Source of the DNA: Macrobrachium rosenbergii | Taxonomy: Eukaryota > Arthropoda > Malacostraca > Decapoda > Palaemonidae | Direction of reading: 5' to 3' | Assembly: GCF_040412425.1 (NCBI RefSeq) | Contig: NC_089767.1 | Span: 41,709,509-41,773,508 of the forward strand | DNA length: 64,000 nt | In this document: positions 54,371-64,000 of the stretch, one piece after another | Layout: every line of letters starts with the position of its first letter | Position numbering within the stretch: position 1 is the first letter of the stretch | The notes under the pieces: model-generated | What the model was told of the DNA's origin: nothing | What the model saw: only the letters and a program-made list of their open reading frames with translations | Databases searched by the model: none | Position numbers and translations under genes: made by a program

Positions 54371-54655
54371 AAAAAAAGTGTTTGATTTCGTCCTGCACTG
54401 CGCTACACTATATACACTTACATACATACATGCACAAACAAAAGTATATATATACATACATACATCTTCAGCAAAAATACTAACGAAATATATAAAATGA
54501 ACAAGTAAATACAAACTAAAAGGGTGAGACGTAAAATAACGAAAAATTAAAAACACAAACATAAAAATATGAAAATAAAACCAAGGTGAAATGTAAACAA
54601 ACTACCACTCACAAAGTAAAATATTTAACGACCTAATTGAGTACCTACTATGAAA

Positions 54656-56003
54656 TTACACGATAGCTAGTTGAATACCAGACGAGTTGTTATTCAATTC
54701 CTGCTTCATCTTTTTAATAGTCAGCGACTCTGAAATTAAAAGGTCCAGTCTATTTGAACAAAAAGACAGTACCCGAAAATCCAGGTCAGTGAAAGGATGG
54801 TCCTGTGCTAAATTGTGTTCTCTAATGGCAGAAAAGGGTGGTTTGGAAAGGGGAAACCTAGTTCCAATAGAAAGACCTCTGTGTTCCAAAATTCTGTGTC
54901 TGAGCCAACGGGAACTGGATCCCACGTATCGCAGACCATACTGCGAACAAGTGAACAAGTAAACGACACAGGAATTAAGGTCCACAGGCAGAGTAGGCTT
55001 CTCTCTCAAAAGTGATCTTATTGTAAAAGGATTACAGAAAACAAACCGGAAACTAATTTGAGGGAAACAATGCTTAAGTATTTCTTGTAACTTTTTTCGG
55101 ACCATATAGCTACTATGACCAAGGTAAGGCAGTTTAATGTACTTTACATCTTTACTAGCAGTACTGTACACCGGTCTGGGACAAAACTTTTCATTTAAAA
55201 ATTTTTCAGAACTTTGTAAAATACAAAAATGGGATATGAGTTTTCAGAAAAATAATTCTGGAGGAAAACCATATCTTGATGAAATAAATTAAAATCACAA
55301 CAAACATTGTAGGCTCTATTTATCAAAGTGCGTATTGAGTTCATCTTATACAACTTTGGCGAAAAACTGAGGTAATTCAATCCCAAGCCAGTAAAAGTAC
55401 TTTTCCTATAAACAGAGGTCTCAAATTTGCCACTATTTCTGTATACCTGTACATCTAAAAATGACAACTTATTATCCTGTTCCGTCTCACAAGTCAAAGA
55501 AATGTTAGGGTGACGAGAATTAAAATATTCAAAAAACAAATCAACATGTGATAATTCCTTAAACACAAGGAAAGTATCATCTACATACCTACGGTAATAC
55601 AAAGGTTTGAAAGCACTAGGGCATTCAGACATCCAAATCCTTTCACAATAACCCATGAAGCAATCCGCATATACAGGTCCAAGGAATTTCCCATAGCTTC
55701 TCCATCTATTTGATTATATAATTTACCATCAACAGTAAAAATGCCATCAGCAGTTGCTAAATGTAATAATTTTTGCAAGTCTATTTTATTAAGTCCAAAC
55801 ACTGATAAATGGTTTTCACATATATTATTAAGAATAATGTCGGTTGTTTCTTTTAATGGGATATTGGTGAAAAGAGAGGTTACATCGAAACTAGCCATTA
55901 CAACATCTTGGTTAAAATTGAAAGAGCATAATTCTTTAACAAATTTGGAAGAATTAGAGATGTTAAATTCACTTAAAGTTAGAGGTTTTAAAACTGGAAC
56001 TAG
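54656..56003 (-). pseudogene. Penelope-like RT/GIY-YIG polyprotein, two frameshifts
   Basis: Penelope-like elements copy RNA at chromosome nicks using one protein. Seen in order on the - strand: LVPVLKPLTLSEF, MASFDVTSLFTNIPLKET (first catalytic Asp), LYNQIDGEAMG (the Q-x-x-G-x-A-M-G motif, usual G-V-A-M-G-S-P-L changed), then a frameshift near 55683, then FKPLYYRRYVDDTFLVF (catalytic Y-V-D-D), SFLDVQVYR and thumb. A second frameshift near 55205 precedes the endonuclease: IKLPYLG, VVYLFTCSQYGLRYVGSSSR, RILEHRGLS, and a terminal ISESLTIKKMK ... stop at 54656. The N-terminal region before LVPVL is absent. Both shifts are single-base, so decay is modest. It is non-functional as written. Confidence 0.92.
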
Positions 56004-56033
56004 TTCCAGTTTTAAAACCTCTAACTTTAAGTG
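55970..56033. repeat. Perfect 64-bp palindrome at the Penelope head-to-head junction
   Basis: CACTTAAAGTTAGAGGTTTT then AAAACTGGAAC is followed, around the centre CTAG at 56000-56003, by its exact complement. Each arm is the L-V-P-V-L-K-P-L-T-L-S segment of the reverse transcriptase. Confidence 0.95.
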
Positions 56034-56337
56034 ACTGGACCTTTTAATTTCAGAGTCGCTGACTATTAAAAAGATGAAGCCGGAATTGAACAACTCGTCT
56101 GGTATTCAACTAGCTATCGTGTAATTTCATAGTAGGTACTCAATTAGGTCGTTAAATATTTTACTTTGTGAGTGGTAGTTTGTTTACATTTCACCTTAGT
56201 TTTATTTTCATATTTTATATTTTGTGTTTTTAATTTTTCGTTATTTTACGTCTCACCCTTTTAGTTTGTATATACTTGTTCATTTTATATATTTCATTAG
56301 TATTTTTGCTGAAGATTTATTATGACAATTCATTTTA

Positions 56338-56338
<1 letters not shown>

Positions 56339-56368
<30 letters not shown>

Positions 56369-56386
56369 CATACATACATACATACA
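56339..56386. repeat. (TACA)n microsatellite
   Basis: Twelve TACA units just past the inverted Penelope arm. Confidence 0.96.
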
Positions 56387-57329
56387 CGAATTTATATGAA
56401 TACATAATACATGCATGCAAATAATATTCTCAAGTGTTTAAACTAAGTAACCTATTTTAAACTTGATTTGTGTATCGTAAAGCGTTTTACTGATCGAAAA
56501 GAATCGCGTATGTACAACGTACAGCTGACCTAAAGTCTGATACCAGTTAGACCTATGTAGAATAAAAGCAAACCTTTTGCACTCCTCACTGTTAACAAAA
56601 GAAGCTTCATAAGAGAAGGCTTCGTGGACAAGAAAATGAAGCAGTGGTTCCCTGTGAACCGTTATTCATATGGTAACAAATTATATAATAGGGAAGCTGG
56701 AAGTTAATTTTCTTGCAATCTGCGTAGATTGCGTTCGTGAGAAATTTCCACTACATGATCAACGCAACTGACCTGACCAGAGTAGTGAGAGCTAACGTGT
56801 GTTTGTTTAGAAACTGCAGAATGCGATTAAATGATAATTTTTATAAGAGAATCGAACTTTTTAAGCTGTTGGGTGATATGAGTTTGAAAATCAACACTAG
56901 GCCTCCTGGTCTCTAAGGCAAGAGCCTGTGCTGGCAAAAGACAGTTTCTATCTAAAACAACTAGCAGAATTTGACAAAACGGTCATAATCTAAATCGACT
57001 GCTGTAAGAAAATATACATATATATTTTATGAAACCATTTGATCATCATAATGTCTATGATGATATCCATCAATTTAAGCAAAGCATAACCATACAAAAT
57101 TACACAAGAATTACGGTTAGAATCGACGATGATGAATAATGGAAGCCTCATAAACTCGTGACTAAATTATTTCTTCATCTCTATGAATTCATGCAGGAAT
57201 GATGTCATCAGCTTTTGCTCTTGGTTGTAGCCTTTCTTTTAAAAATTGTGGCCATAATATCATTAATAATTAAGACAATTCATCGAATTAAATAAGAATT
57301 TATATTTATAATGAGGTACTGTATATTTG
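56387..57329. other. Non-coding unique sequence
   Basis: No feature recognised. Confidence 0.4.
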
Positions 57330-57960
57330 TCACGCGTTGTTGACAAGTCTGCAGGAATACGGAATGCCAAGCTAGCATATTGTTTTCATCAGGGTATAAA
57401 CGTCATACTGCCGTCAGCTGAGAAAAGTGGCCACAGTGCCATCGAAAATTAAGATAAATCAAAGATATTACAAAGAATTGAATAAAAAATTAAATTATGT
57501 TGAGGTATTTATGTTATGCAGAGGTTATTGGAATATGGAATACCAAGCTGGCATATTGTTTTCATCAGGGCGTCAGACGAGAAAAGTGGCCATAATGCCA
57601 TCAAGAATTAAGATAAATCAAAGATAATACGAAGAATGGAATAAAAAATTAAATTATTTTGAGATAATTAAGTCGTACACTTTGGTAAGGCTCTTGGAAT
57701 ACGGAATACTAAGCTAGTACATTGTTTTCATCAGGGTATAAACGTCACAGTCCCGTTAGATGAGGAAAGTGGCCATAATGCCATCGAGAATTAAGATAAA
57801 TCAAAGATAATACAAAGAATGGAATAAGAAAAATAAATTATTTTGAGGTAATTAGGTTATACGCTTTTGGTAAGGCTATTGGAATAGGGAACACTAAGCT
57901 AGCACATTATTTTTATCAGGGTATAAACGTCAAAGTCCCGTCAGATGAGAAACGTCTGAC
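57330..57960. repeat. Satellite-like tandem repeat, about 175 bp, 3.5-4 units
   Basis: ATTGTTTTCATCAGGGTATA recurs near 57378, 57555, 57721 and 57906, each followed by CCGTCAG-TGAGAAAAGTGG, CCATCGA-AATTAAGATAAAT and GGAATACGGAATAC. Units are 165-185 bp and 80-90 % alike. The array ends about 50 bp before a candidate TMEM208 first exon. Confidence 0.9.
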
Positions 57961-58010
57961 AGTGAAGAAGAAGAAGAAGCAGCTTCGCTCCGACAATAAC
58001 AACCGTCACG

Positions 58011-58016
58011 ATGATG
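58011..58016 (+). CDS. Candidate first coding exon of TMEM208 (unresolved)
   Basis: The first recognised internal exon begins in phase 0 without its own Met, so a short exon ending in phase 0 must precede it. ATGATG|GTAGAT at 58011 fits the phase but has a weak donor. ATGTTGTTG|GTATGG at 58821 is an equal alternative with good start context (ACCGCCATG). ATGGCAACTG|GTAAGG at 58590 has the best donor but the wrong phase and would create a stop. Confidence 0.2.
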
Positions 58017-60345
58017 GTAGATATTTGTGTTTTCTTTTTTTGTATATTTTTCATAGAGAATGTGCAAGTTAATCATTATTATAATTTAGGAATGATTATT
58101 TTATTTAATTTTAATCGCCAGATGCACAGAAAATTGAGCACAGGCTGTATGGAAGGCGTAGACTGAGACCCATACTTAGCTCAGGCTTGTTTTGACTGAC
58201 ATTGTTAACCTATTTATCGTATTGAATTATTTGTATGCTAATATACCACAGGCCCTTCTTATTGTCGGTTAGATCCCAGCAAACAGCTTTGAATTAGTTT
58301 AGGCATGATTTTTGATTGATTAGATTATTAGGGAAGCCAAATTCTGACTAAGCTATGTCAAGGATTATATTTGATTTTGTTCTTCCATCGGGAATATTTT
58401 TGTCAGTACCGCATATTATTTAACATTCAGATACATGTTATATACAATTATTTGCTGGTTATTTTGGTATATATGCTTTGCAGAAATGCTTAGCAGCCTG
58501 CCTTGAAATTCACGATCTGAAACACAGCCTAGCTTAGGCTATGTGGTCCTAGGTAACGATCCCTTCCACAAACGATAAAGGCCAAACGTATGGCAACTGG
58601 TAAGGGCAAATACAGGAAAAAGATAAGTTATAACGACACGGTAACTGCACAGACTATTACCGTGGAAATTGATTTTTCCTATACTTTTAGCGTTGCCGAT
58701 GAAGGAGGCGGTGGTGTTTATTGCCGGGCAATTATTATTAACCTCATATCTATCCAACATGGTTGGCGGACCCTTGGGAACACGGGGTTTAGGAAATGTC
58801 GGGAGAAAGACCAGACCGCCATGTTGTTGGTATGGAATGTTTCCATGCATTCGCAAGTCATCAGGGAGCCATATCTTTAAGAAGGGATTGGCTAAGGAAA
58901 CCTATTATTAAAGGAACCATACTAACCCAACGTACCTTAACCTAACCTAACCTAGTAGGCTGTGTTGCTTAGCCAGGGGTGCGATAACATTTCACATTGG
59001 CCAGCGTGCAACTTCCGAGGTTAATTACAGGTTAATTACAGTCGACTGACAAAAAATAATGGTAAATTTTTAATAAGGAACGAAAATGCTATAGGATAAT
59101 TTAATTTCCAAAGTAATACCCAATGCGGAGCTCTTGCTCAGTTCTACTTACCTGTTTTTAAGCTGCTTGTGACCTATACTAATATCCTAGGCCTAGTGTG
59201 TGCAATTCTTTTGCAAATTTACCTTGATATATACATAGCCTACATACTACTTTAGCCTATCCTCGGGTGCAGGTTTGTACGTTGTTGTTGGGGGTGCCTA
59301 GTGCCACAGGTTCCATGAATGATTAGGCTATCAATCCCAGCCTTTCTGATTTAGAGTGAACTGCAAGTATGCATCCTAACCTAACCCCCAGGGTTCGTGA
59401 GCCTACCCCAGCTCACAAGCGGACTTTGCTCCCTCTCTTCCACCTGACTCCCCAGCCTAACCTGACTTAGCATTTCATAAATCATACTGTGAAATACATG
59501 GATGTATCCTATCTGAAATTAACCTAACCTGGAAGGCAGATGGAGTGCTTCACCTGGCTGCCCCCATCCCACCCCCTTTTATCAAGTGTGATCATGAGAA
59601 GACTGGCTTGAGATTCACCATTAGAGGGGAAAGTGTAGGTCTACTATTTCTTGCAGTATTTGGGCATGGGTATACTGTTGATGTTCCAGCCGAAATTAAT
59701 GCCCCTTTTCATCTATTTTGTGCTAGGCCAATCTTGCTGATCAGGTAATGTGTAGAAACACAGCCTTTTGGAGTTTAGGCATTGTACAGTCAAAGGGATT
59801 AGGTCTTACTCAACAGTTCTTCAAAAAGCTTTCATGTTTTCCTTATAAAATACCAAAACACTAACTTTATACCATCAACCATCTGGTATAGTAAAATCTT
59901 TCTCTTATTTGAAAATTATATCATTGCTCCTTGAGAACTGCCATCAGGCAGGTTTGCAAAAAAAATTTTCAGAGTAACATTTTAAATATTGATTTCCGAG
60001 GACAGACCCTTAGAAAATACTGTTGTTTGTGTTAGAATTCAAACCATTGCTTATGTAGGAGTACTGTATTCTTGTTACAAGCTGGAAACAGATGTTAAGT
60101 TTGGTAAAAAGGTGGTGAATTGCTGGGGAGCAGGTGGGTGGTGTGGTACCACACCTAGATACATTAGAGGGTGAGGTTGTTTCCCACTTTGAGTTGTTAA
60201 TAAACATCAGTGTTCCATCAATAGCAAGAGTATCAATAAATTTTATTGGAATAGTTTTGTATTTTAGTCTTTGTTATAAAAAGTTTTTTAACTCAAGAAA
60301 TAGATTTTACGAATTGTATGTATAATTTTTCTTTATTTTTTACAG
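58017..60345. other. Probable TMEM208 5' UTR/first intron
   Basis: Includes several AACCTAACCT runs (near 58936, 59383, 59520), too short to be telomeric. The open frame starting at 58590 lacks a recognisable domain. Confidence 0.4.
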
Positions 60346-60504
60346 ACCACTAAACCGGGAAAACAAGGCACGAAAGGTCAGAAGCAGATTCTTCAGGAAA
60401 ATACTGAAACACTGAATTTCTATCGGTACATGATGCTCGGTGCGGCTGGTATCTACTTCATAGTTGGGATGATATTCTTTGCTGAGTTTCCTACACTAGA
60501 TTTG
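60346..60504 (+). CDS. TMEM208: TMEM208 exon with first membrane helix
   Basis: 159 bp, phase 0 at both ends. Acceptor TTTATTTTTTACAG, donor TTG|GTAATG. It encodes the basic N-terminal segment and first hydrophobic helix, ending AEFPTLDL. Confidence 0.93.
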
Positions 60505-62929
60505 GTAATGCTGAAATTTTTTTTTATTGTATTTTATTTGTATTTCTTTCGTTGTGTACCCAACAAAAAGTTTTACTTCTATGTACTGTATAGTGTACAT
60601 TATAAGGATAGAGTGGAGTTAAGCTTAGTTTTAAGCTGGATCTCGGCTGATCACGAAATTCTTACATTGTTTTCTTGATTGACCTGTCAGTATAAGATGG
60701 TGTATATTGCTAAATTGTTACTGTATAAGTTGGTGTATATTACTAGATTAGAAAGATGATATTCAAAGATTAGGAATTATGTTATTACAGAATAATGTTT
60801 GGAACAAGTTTTTCTAATCTGTTGTGACAAATTTGTATTATGATATGATTTGGCTTCTTGATCTTCCTTTCATGTTAGTTTTATTTCCATATTGCTTTTT
60901 TGGCTAGTAGTACAGTAGTTGTGAGTCTAATGCAAAATAAACATAATGATTATTTTCAGGTCCTGATGGGTTTTGCTGGCGTGGTGTGGTTTGCCTGCTT
61001 CCGTTTTATGTCATCTATGGCCACGCCCAAACTTGCAGCAGATGGTTCTATCCTGGATGAAGGGTGTGATTTGAATATGGAAGGTGGATTAGCAGAGTAA
61101 GTAATATTGCAATGTTTGTGTTGTTGCTATTACACCATCTTTGGGCTTGTTTTGAAGCTGACGAGGTTCATTGAACCTCACCATTCATACTAAGAACAAA
61201 TCTTTGCATTACTGGAACCTATTATAGTATACTGTATATCAAAATATTGTTCTCCCGTGGATGAAAGGTTCCTGTCAAATGAGAGTTTATCTTAATTTCA
61301 CTGCCCCATCTTGTTTGAAAATGTAGTAGAATAATAATCAATGTCATTTTTTGTATAGGACTTTTAATACTTTAATCTTTTAATCAGCATTGCTGATGAT
61401 TATATCCATTTATCAACTTTGATGTATCAATGGCTTTCCCTAATAATACCATCAACTGATGTTGTATCAATGGCTTTCCCTAATAATACCATCAAGTAGT
61501 GTCTTTTTAGCATCATTTTTGGTCTGATTAATCTATTTTCCAAATGGTTATCAGTGTCAGACTCTGTTTAGCATTCTTGTGTTTAATACAGGATTAAAGC
61601 CTAGGCTATAATTTACTTCACCTTGATATCTTCATTTTTTCATTTAATTGTCCGTGCCTAGGCATTCATACAATACAGTACATTGGAGCTTAGTTTTCAT
61701 CCTACTGGCCCATATTATTCTAATCTGCTTCAGAATTAAAGTGTGGTACTGCATTAATGATGCCACCATGTCTTAGCAGAGAAAGAACCATCTTACATAG
61801 CCATCCAGTTGAAGTTTCTCTCAGAAACTGCCCCTTAGAAGGGTATCAGGTACTGTCATTCTTTAATGGCATCCCTGTGGTTTCTGCCTGCATTGCTTTC
61901 TGTTGGTAACTTCTCATGTTACCTAAGGTTTTTCTTACATACCCTTCCAGCTTCTTAATTCTGTCATTGGGGGTTGATTTGTGCTTCAGTAATAATATCT
62001 TACCTATGTAAACAGGCAGTCCTTGCGTAACGGCGGTGTCAGCTAACAGCGTTCCAGTTTTACTGGGCTTGGCTAACGACGTCGTTAACCAGATTTTCGG
62101 CGTTGGTAAGCGGTTTATCAGCTATTTTTGGTTATTGGCACTCGGCCGGGAATGGAGCCCCCACCGTTAACCAGGGACTGCCTATACCCTTTTATATGGC
62201 AACACTTGCCTAAACTGATGCTTCCATCAGAGTAAGTGTACTTCTTTCCTGTGCTTCCCTTTGGCTCCATGGTCAAGCAGCACAGCAGGACCCAGGCACA
62301 AAGAGTTTCAAGATTTACTCTGCTGTTATGCTAGCTATCCACCAAGGAAGGGGGAGGACCACACTCATCGAGGAAAAATAGAGCCTTCACTCTGTGTGGG
62401 ACAACCTTCCCCCACCGCAATAGCAGAGACAATAAAAAATAAATAACCGTCCTTATGTGTACAGTAAATAGAAAGTTATAATAAAGAAAACAAACCCATT
62501 CTTTTCTTAAACTTATACCTGGTGCAGTTGTGTCAGAAAATTAGTCAATGTTGTCTTGAAAGATGCTTTTTATGTTTTAACTTTAAAGCTTAGGAAAATA
62601 GACAAACTTAGTACAGTAGGTTACTCAACAGGAACGATGTGATTAAAATGTGAAAAAATATTGATCTTAAATTGACATTAACAAGAAAATTTTGTACATC
62701 AATGCAGAAAACTTATGCTCTGGAGAATCTGTGCCATGTACTTCCATTCAGAATTTTTGTATTTTCTTATTGGATTTGGACTAAACATTTTATTATTTTC
62801 AAATACTATTAAATATATATTACAGTGTTACTTTTTCTTGACAGACATGTGAAGGATCTCATAATCCTAACATCAGCAGTGGTCATATTTTCTACGTATT
62901 CAACCTATTTTTGGCTGCTATGGTTATTG
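60346..62929 (+). CDS. TMEM208: TMEM208, ER membrane protein (partial, three exons seen)
   Basis: TMEM208 (yeast Snd3-related, DUF788) is a small multi-pass ER membrane protein in the SRP-independent SND targeting route. The three exons join in frame. The first gives KPGKQGTKGQKQILQENTET, matching the Lys/Gly-rich N-terminus and K-K-Q-I-x-x-E-N motif, then LNFYRYMMLGAAGIYFIVGM, the first membrane helix. The second gives the second helix, FRFMSSMATPKLAADGSILD and GCDLNMEGGLAE, matching the S-M-S-x-M-A ... D-G-x-x-x-D-G-G-x-D-L-N-M-E motif. The third gives HVKDLIILTSAVVIFSTYST and YFWLLWLL, the third helix. Introns are 455 and 1748 bp. The first exon is unresolved and the last (basic tail) lies beyond the window. 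Confidence 0.93.
60960..61096 (+). CDS. TMEM208: TMEM208 exon with second helix and conserved loop
   Basis: 137 bp, ending in phase 2. Acceptor TTATTTTCAG, donor GA|GTAAGT. It encodes VLMGFAGVVWFACFRFMSSM and then the loop with DGSILDEGCDLNME. Confidence 0.95.
61395..61500. repeat. 46-bp tandem duplication in TMEM208 intron
   Basis: TGTATCAATGGCTTTCCC then TAATAATACCATCAA occurs twice, near 61423 and 61464. Confidence 0.92.
62013..62184. mobile_element. Tigger-like MITE in TMEM208 intron
   Basis: Left CAGGCAGTCCTTGCGTAACG and right GTTAACCAGGGACTGCCT are inverted copies. CAGGCAGTCC is the typical terminus of Tigger-type mariner elements. A TA follows the right end and TA lies two bases before the left end, roughly fitting the TA target. 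It is 172 bp and non-coding. Confidence 0.75.
62845..62929 (+). CDS. TMEM208: TMEM208 exon with third membrane helix
   Basis: 85 bp. Acceptor TTTTTCTTGACAG, donor TTG|GTAAGT. The first base completes the Glu codon split after GGLA. It ends in phase 0 at FWLLWLL. Confidence 0.93.
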
Positions 62930-64000
62930 GTAAGTTGAAATTCTGTTGTTTGATTAATGATTTTCATAAGTACTGTAGATACAGTTTTGATCATTGTTAT
63001 TAGACTGCCCTTATTTGTCGATATAATTTACGTAGCCTGAAAGTATTAAGTCCTTTGTATACTGTAATTTAAGTCATGCATGTTATCCTAGAAGACAGTT
63101 TGGTATTACTGAACTTATTTCTGCAGTTAGAGTAGGTATATTGAGTAGAGTATATCTGCAGGTCGTATATTAGTTAGTGATAAAATTTTTTGTTTGTCTT
63201 CCATATATGATTTTTATTTTAGAAATATTCATGTTGATTTGTATAGGGATAATTTGGTAGCTGTACTGTAGAGCCAGTTGGGTCTGTATCTTCAGTATGT
63301 AATTACCATATGTTATTTTTGTTATTTTTGAGTTTGTGTATACAGTAATTTGTTACAAAGATGCTTTTGAAATGCATGCCATACTAGTCTTGAATTGATG
63401 TGTGATACTAGGGGGATGCAATGTATGGTAATAACATTGATAATTGGTGTAGTGTTTAAAAAAGAATGAGAATTAAATAAAATGGTGAAATACAATATGA
63501 AATAAATAAAGGCATAAAATAGTTGTCGATTTAGCCCCCATGCATTATTATTGTAGATTTTCTCAGAGGTTAAACCCATGGCGCAGAAAAAACAAAGGCA
63601 TTACCACAGTATTAAGTTAAAGCTAGATGTCGTAACATATGCCAAAAAAAACTTGGGAATGGGTTAGCTGAACAATTTTTGCTTTACAGCCAACATAAAA
63701 CATTGCCTTCAAAATATTTCTCCTTAAAAATATCCTTGTATAATAAGGATGTATCTAATGCACTATGGAATTTAATACACTGGCAAATATGATATGCGTT
63801 TTCATTGTCCAGCATATAAGATTTACTGCATTATCATATAATGTAGTTTGGGCACTGCATGAATCACATATAAAATGAATCAGATGATTCATGTTAGCAT
63901 TACACAAATACAAACTTGTAAGATCTCCTGCATAGAGGAGTCTGAATCTTATGTTTTGTAACTGGAGACTATTTTATTTTTCTAAGTGTCTGCCCTTGAT
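62930..64000. other. TMEM208 intron running off the window
   Basis: No exon matching the expected P-G-R-A-L-Y ... W-V-N segment was found, so the remaining exon(s) should be downstream. The sequence is AT-rich and unique. Confidence 0.55.

Larger units (their letters stand above)
54467..56330 (-). mobile_element. Penelope-like retroelement with inverted partial second copy
   Basis: Main copy on the - strand, 56003 down to about 54467: 5'-truncated reverse transcriptase, GIY-YIG endonuclease and 3' UTR. The + strand segment 56034-56320 repeats the last 90 bp of the endonuclease frame (LDLLISESLTIKKMKPELNN ... stop) and the 3' UTR in opposite orientation. The inverted arms are about 285 bp with small differences. 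The junction is a perfect palindrome at 55970-56033. Both outer ends abut TACA repeats (about 54418-54470; 56339-56386). Confidence 0.9.

Noticed and set aside
54467..54660. Hammerhead ribozyme in the Penelope 3' region
   Set aside because: Penelope-like elements often carry one, so CTGANGA...GAAA cores were looked for on both arms; none was found.
58590..58880. 96-residue frame starting Met-Ala-Thr-Gly-Lys as the TMEM208 start
   Set aside because: Resembles a basic N-terminus only superficially; a GTAAGG donor after ten bases is in the wrong phase, and the longer frame has no conserved content.
58930..58955. Interstitial telomeric repeat (AACCT)n
   Set aside because: Only three or four units of the arthropod-type motif; similar short runs near 59383 and 59520 are within chance for this composition.
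61150..61185. Hammerhead-like CTGACGA in the TMEM208 intron
   Set aside because: A stem follows but the required GAAA segment is absent.

Overview
This is an animal nuclear window dominated by simple-sequence repeats and small transposable elements, with two recognisable protein-coding genes, both on the + strand in the last third. Coding sequence is split into short exons with GT/AG introns. The first 44 kb is packed with very long (AT)n, (CT)n/(AG)n, (GAA)n and (ATT)n tracts, minisatellites, and copies of a few short dispersed families. This composition resembles a decapod crustacean (shrimp, crab or crayfish); that is an inference from repeat texture and is not proved by a marker gene.

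Layout. 1-44 kb: no convincing cellular gene. Most open frames here are read-throughs of repeats (poly-YI, poly-SL/RE, poly-K/E/G and minisatellite peptides). Two families recur. Family A is a ~270-310 bp element (twelve full or partial copies, eleven in + orientation). Family B is a ~350-390 bp element built of nested hairpins (seven copies, six in +). Single or low-copy elements include a 439 bp terminal-inverted-repeat MITE at 15.3 kb, foldback elements at 14.8 and 16.3 kb, a decayed hAT transposon at 25.3-27.1 kb, hAT MITEs at 31.1 and 46.8 kb, and tRNA-like SINE pieces at 14.1 and 40.1 kb.

45.2-50.8 kb: a tubulin-tyrosine-ligase-like gene, best matched to TTLL2 (an ATP-grasp tubulin polyglutamylase-type enzyme). 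Seven exons are seen; the 5' exon(s) were not found. Its fourth visible exon appears broken: a 10-bp direct duplication shifts the frame inside a conserved motif, and a family B copy begins about one codon later.

54.4-56.4 kb: a Penelope-like retroelement on the - strand (reverse transcriptase plus GIY-YIG endonuclease, two frameshifts), joined head-to-head through a perfect 64-bp palindrome to an inverted, internally deleted second copy.

58-64 kb: TMEM208 (ER membrane protein of the SND targeting route). Three internal exons are clear, the first exon is unresolved, and the last exon(s) lie beyond the window. Four copies of a ~175 bp satellite sit just upstream. The two cellular genes have no evident functional link. 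The main story is repeat biology: AT microsatellites recur inside or at the edges of transposable elements, and an element lies within a coding exon.
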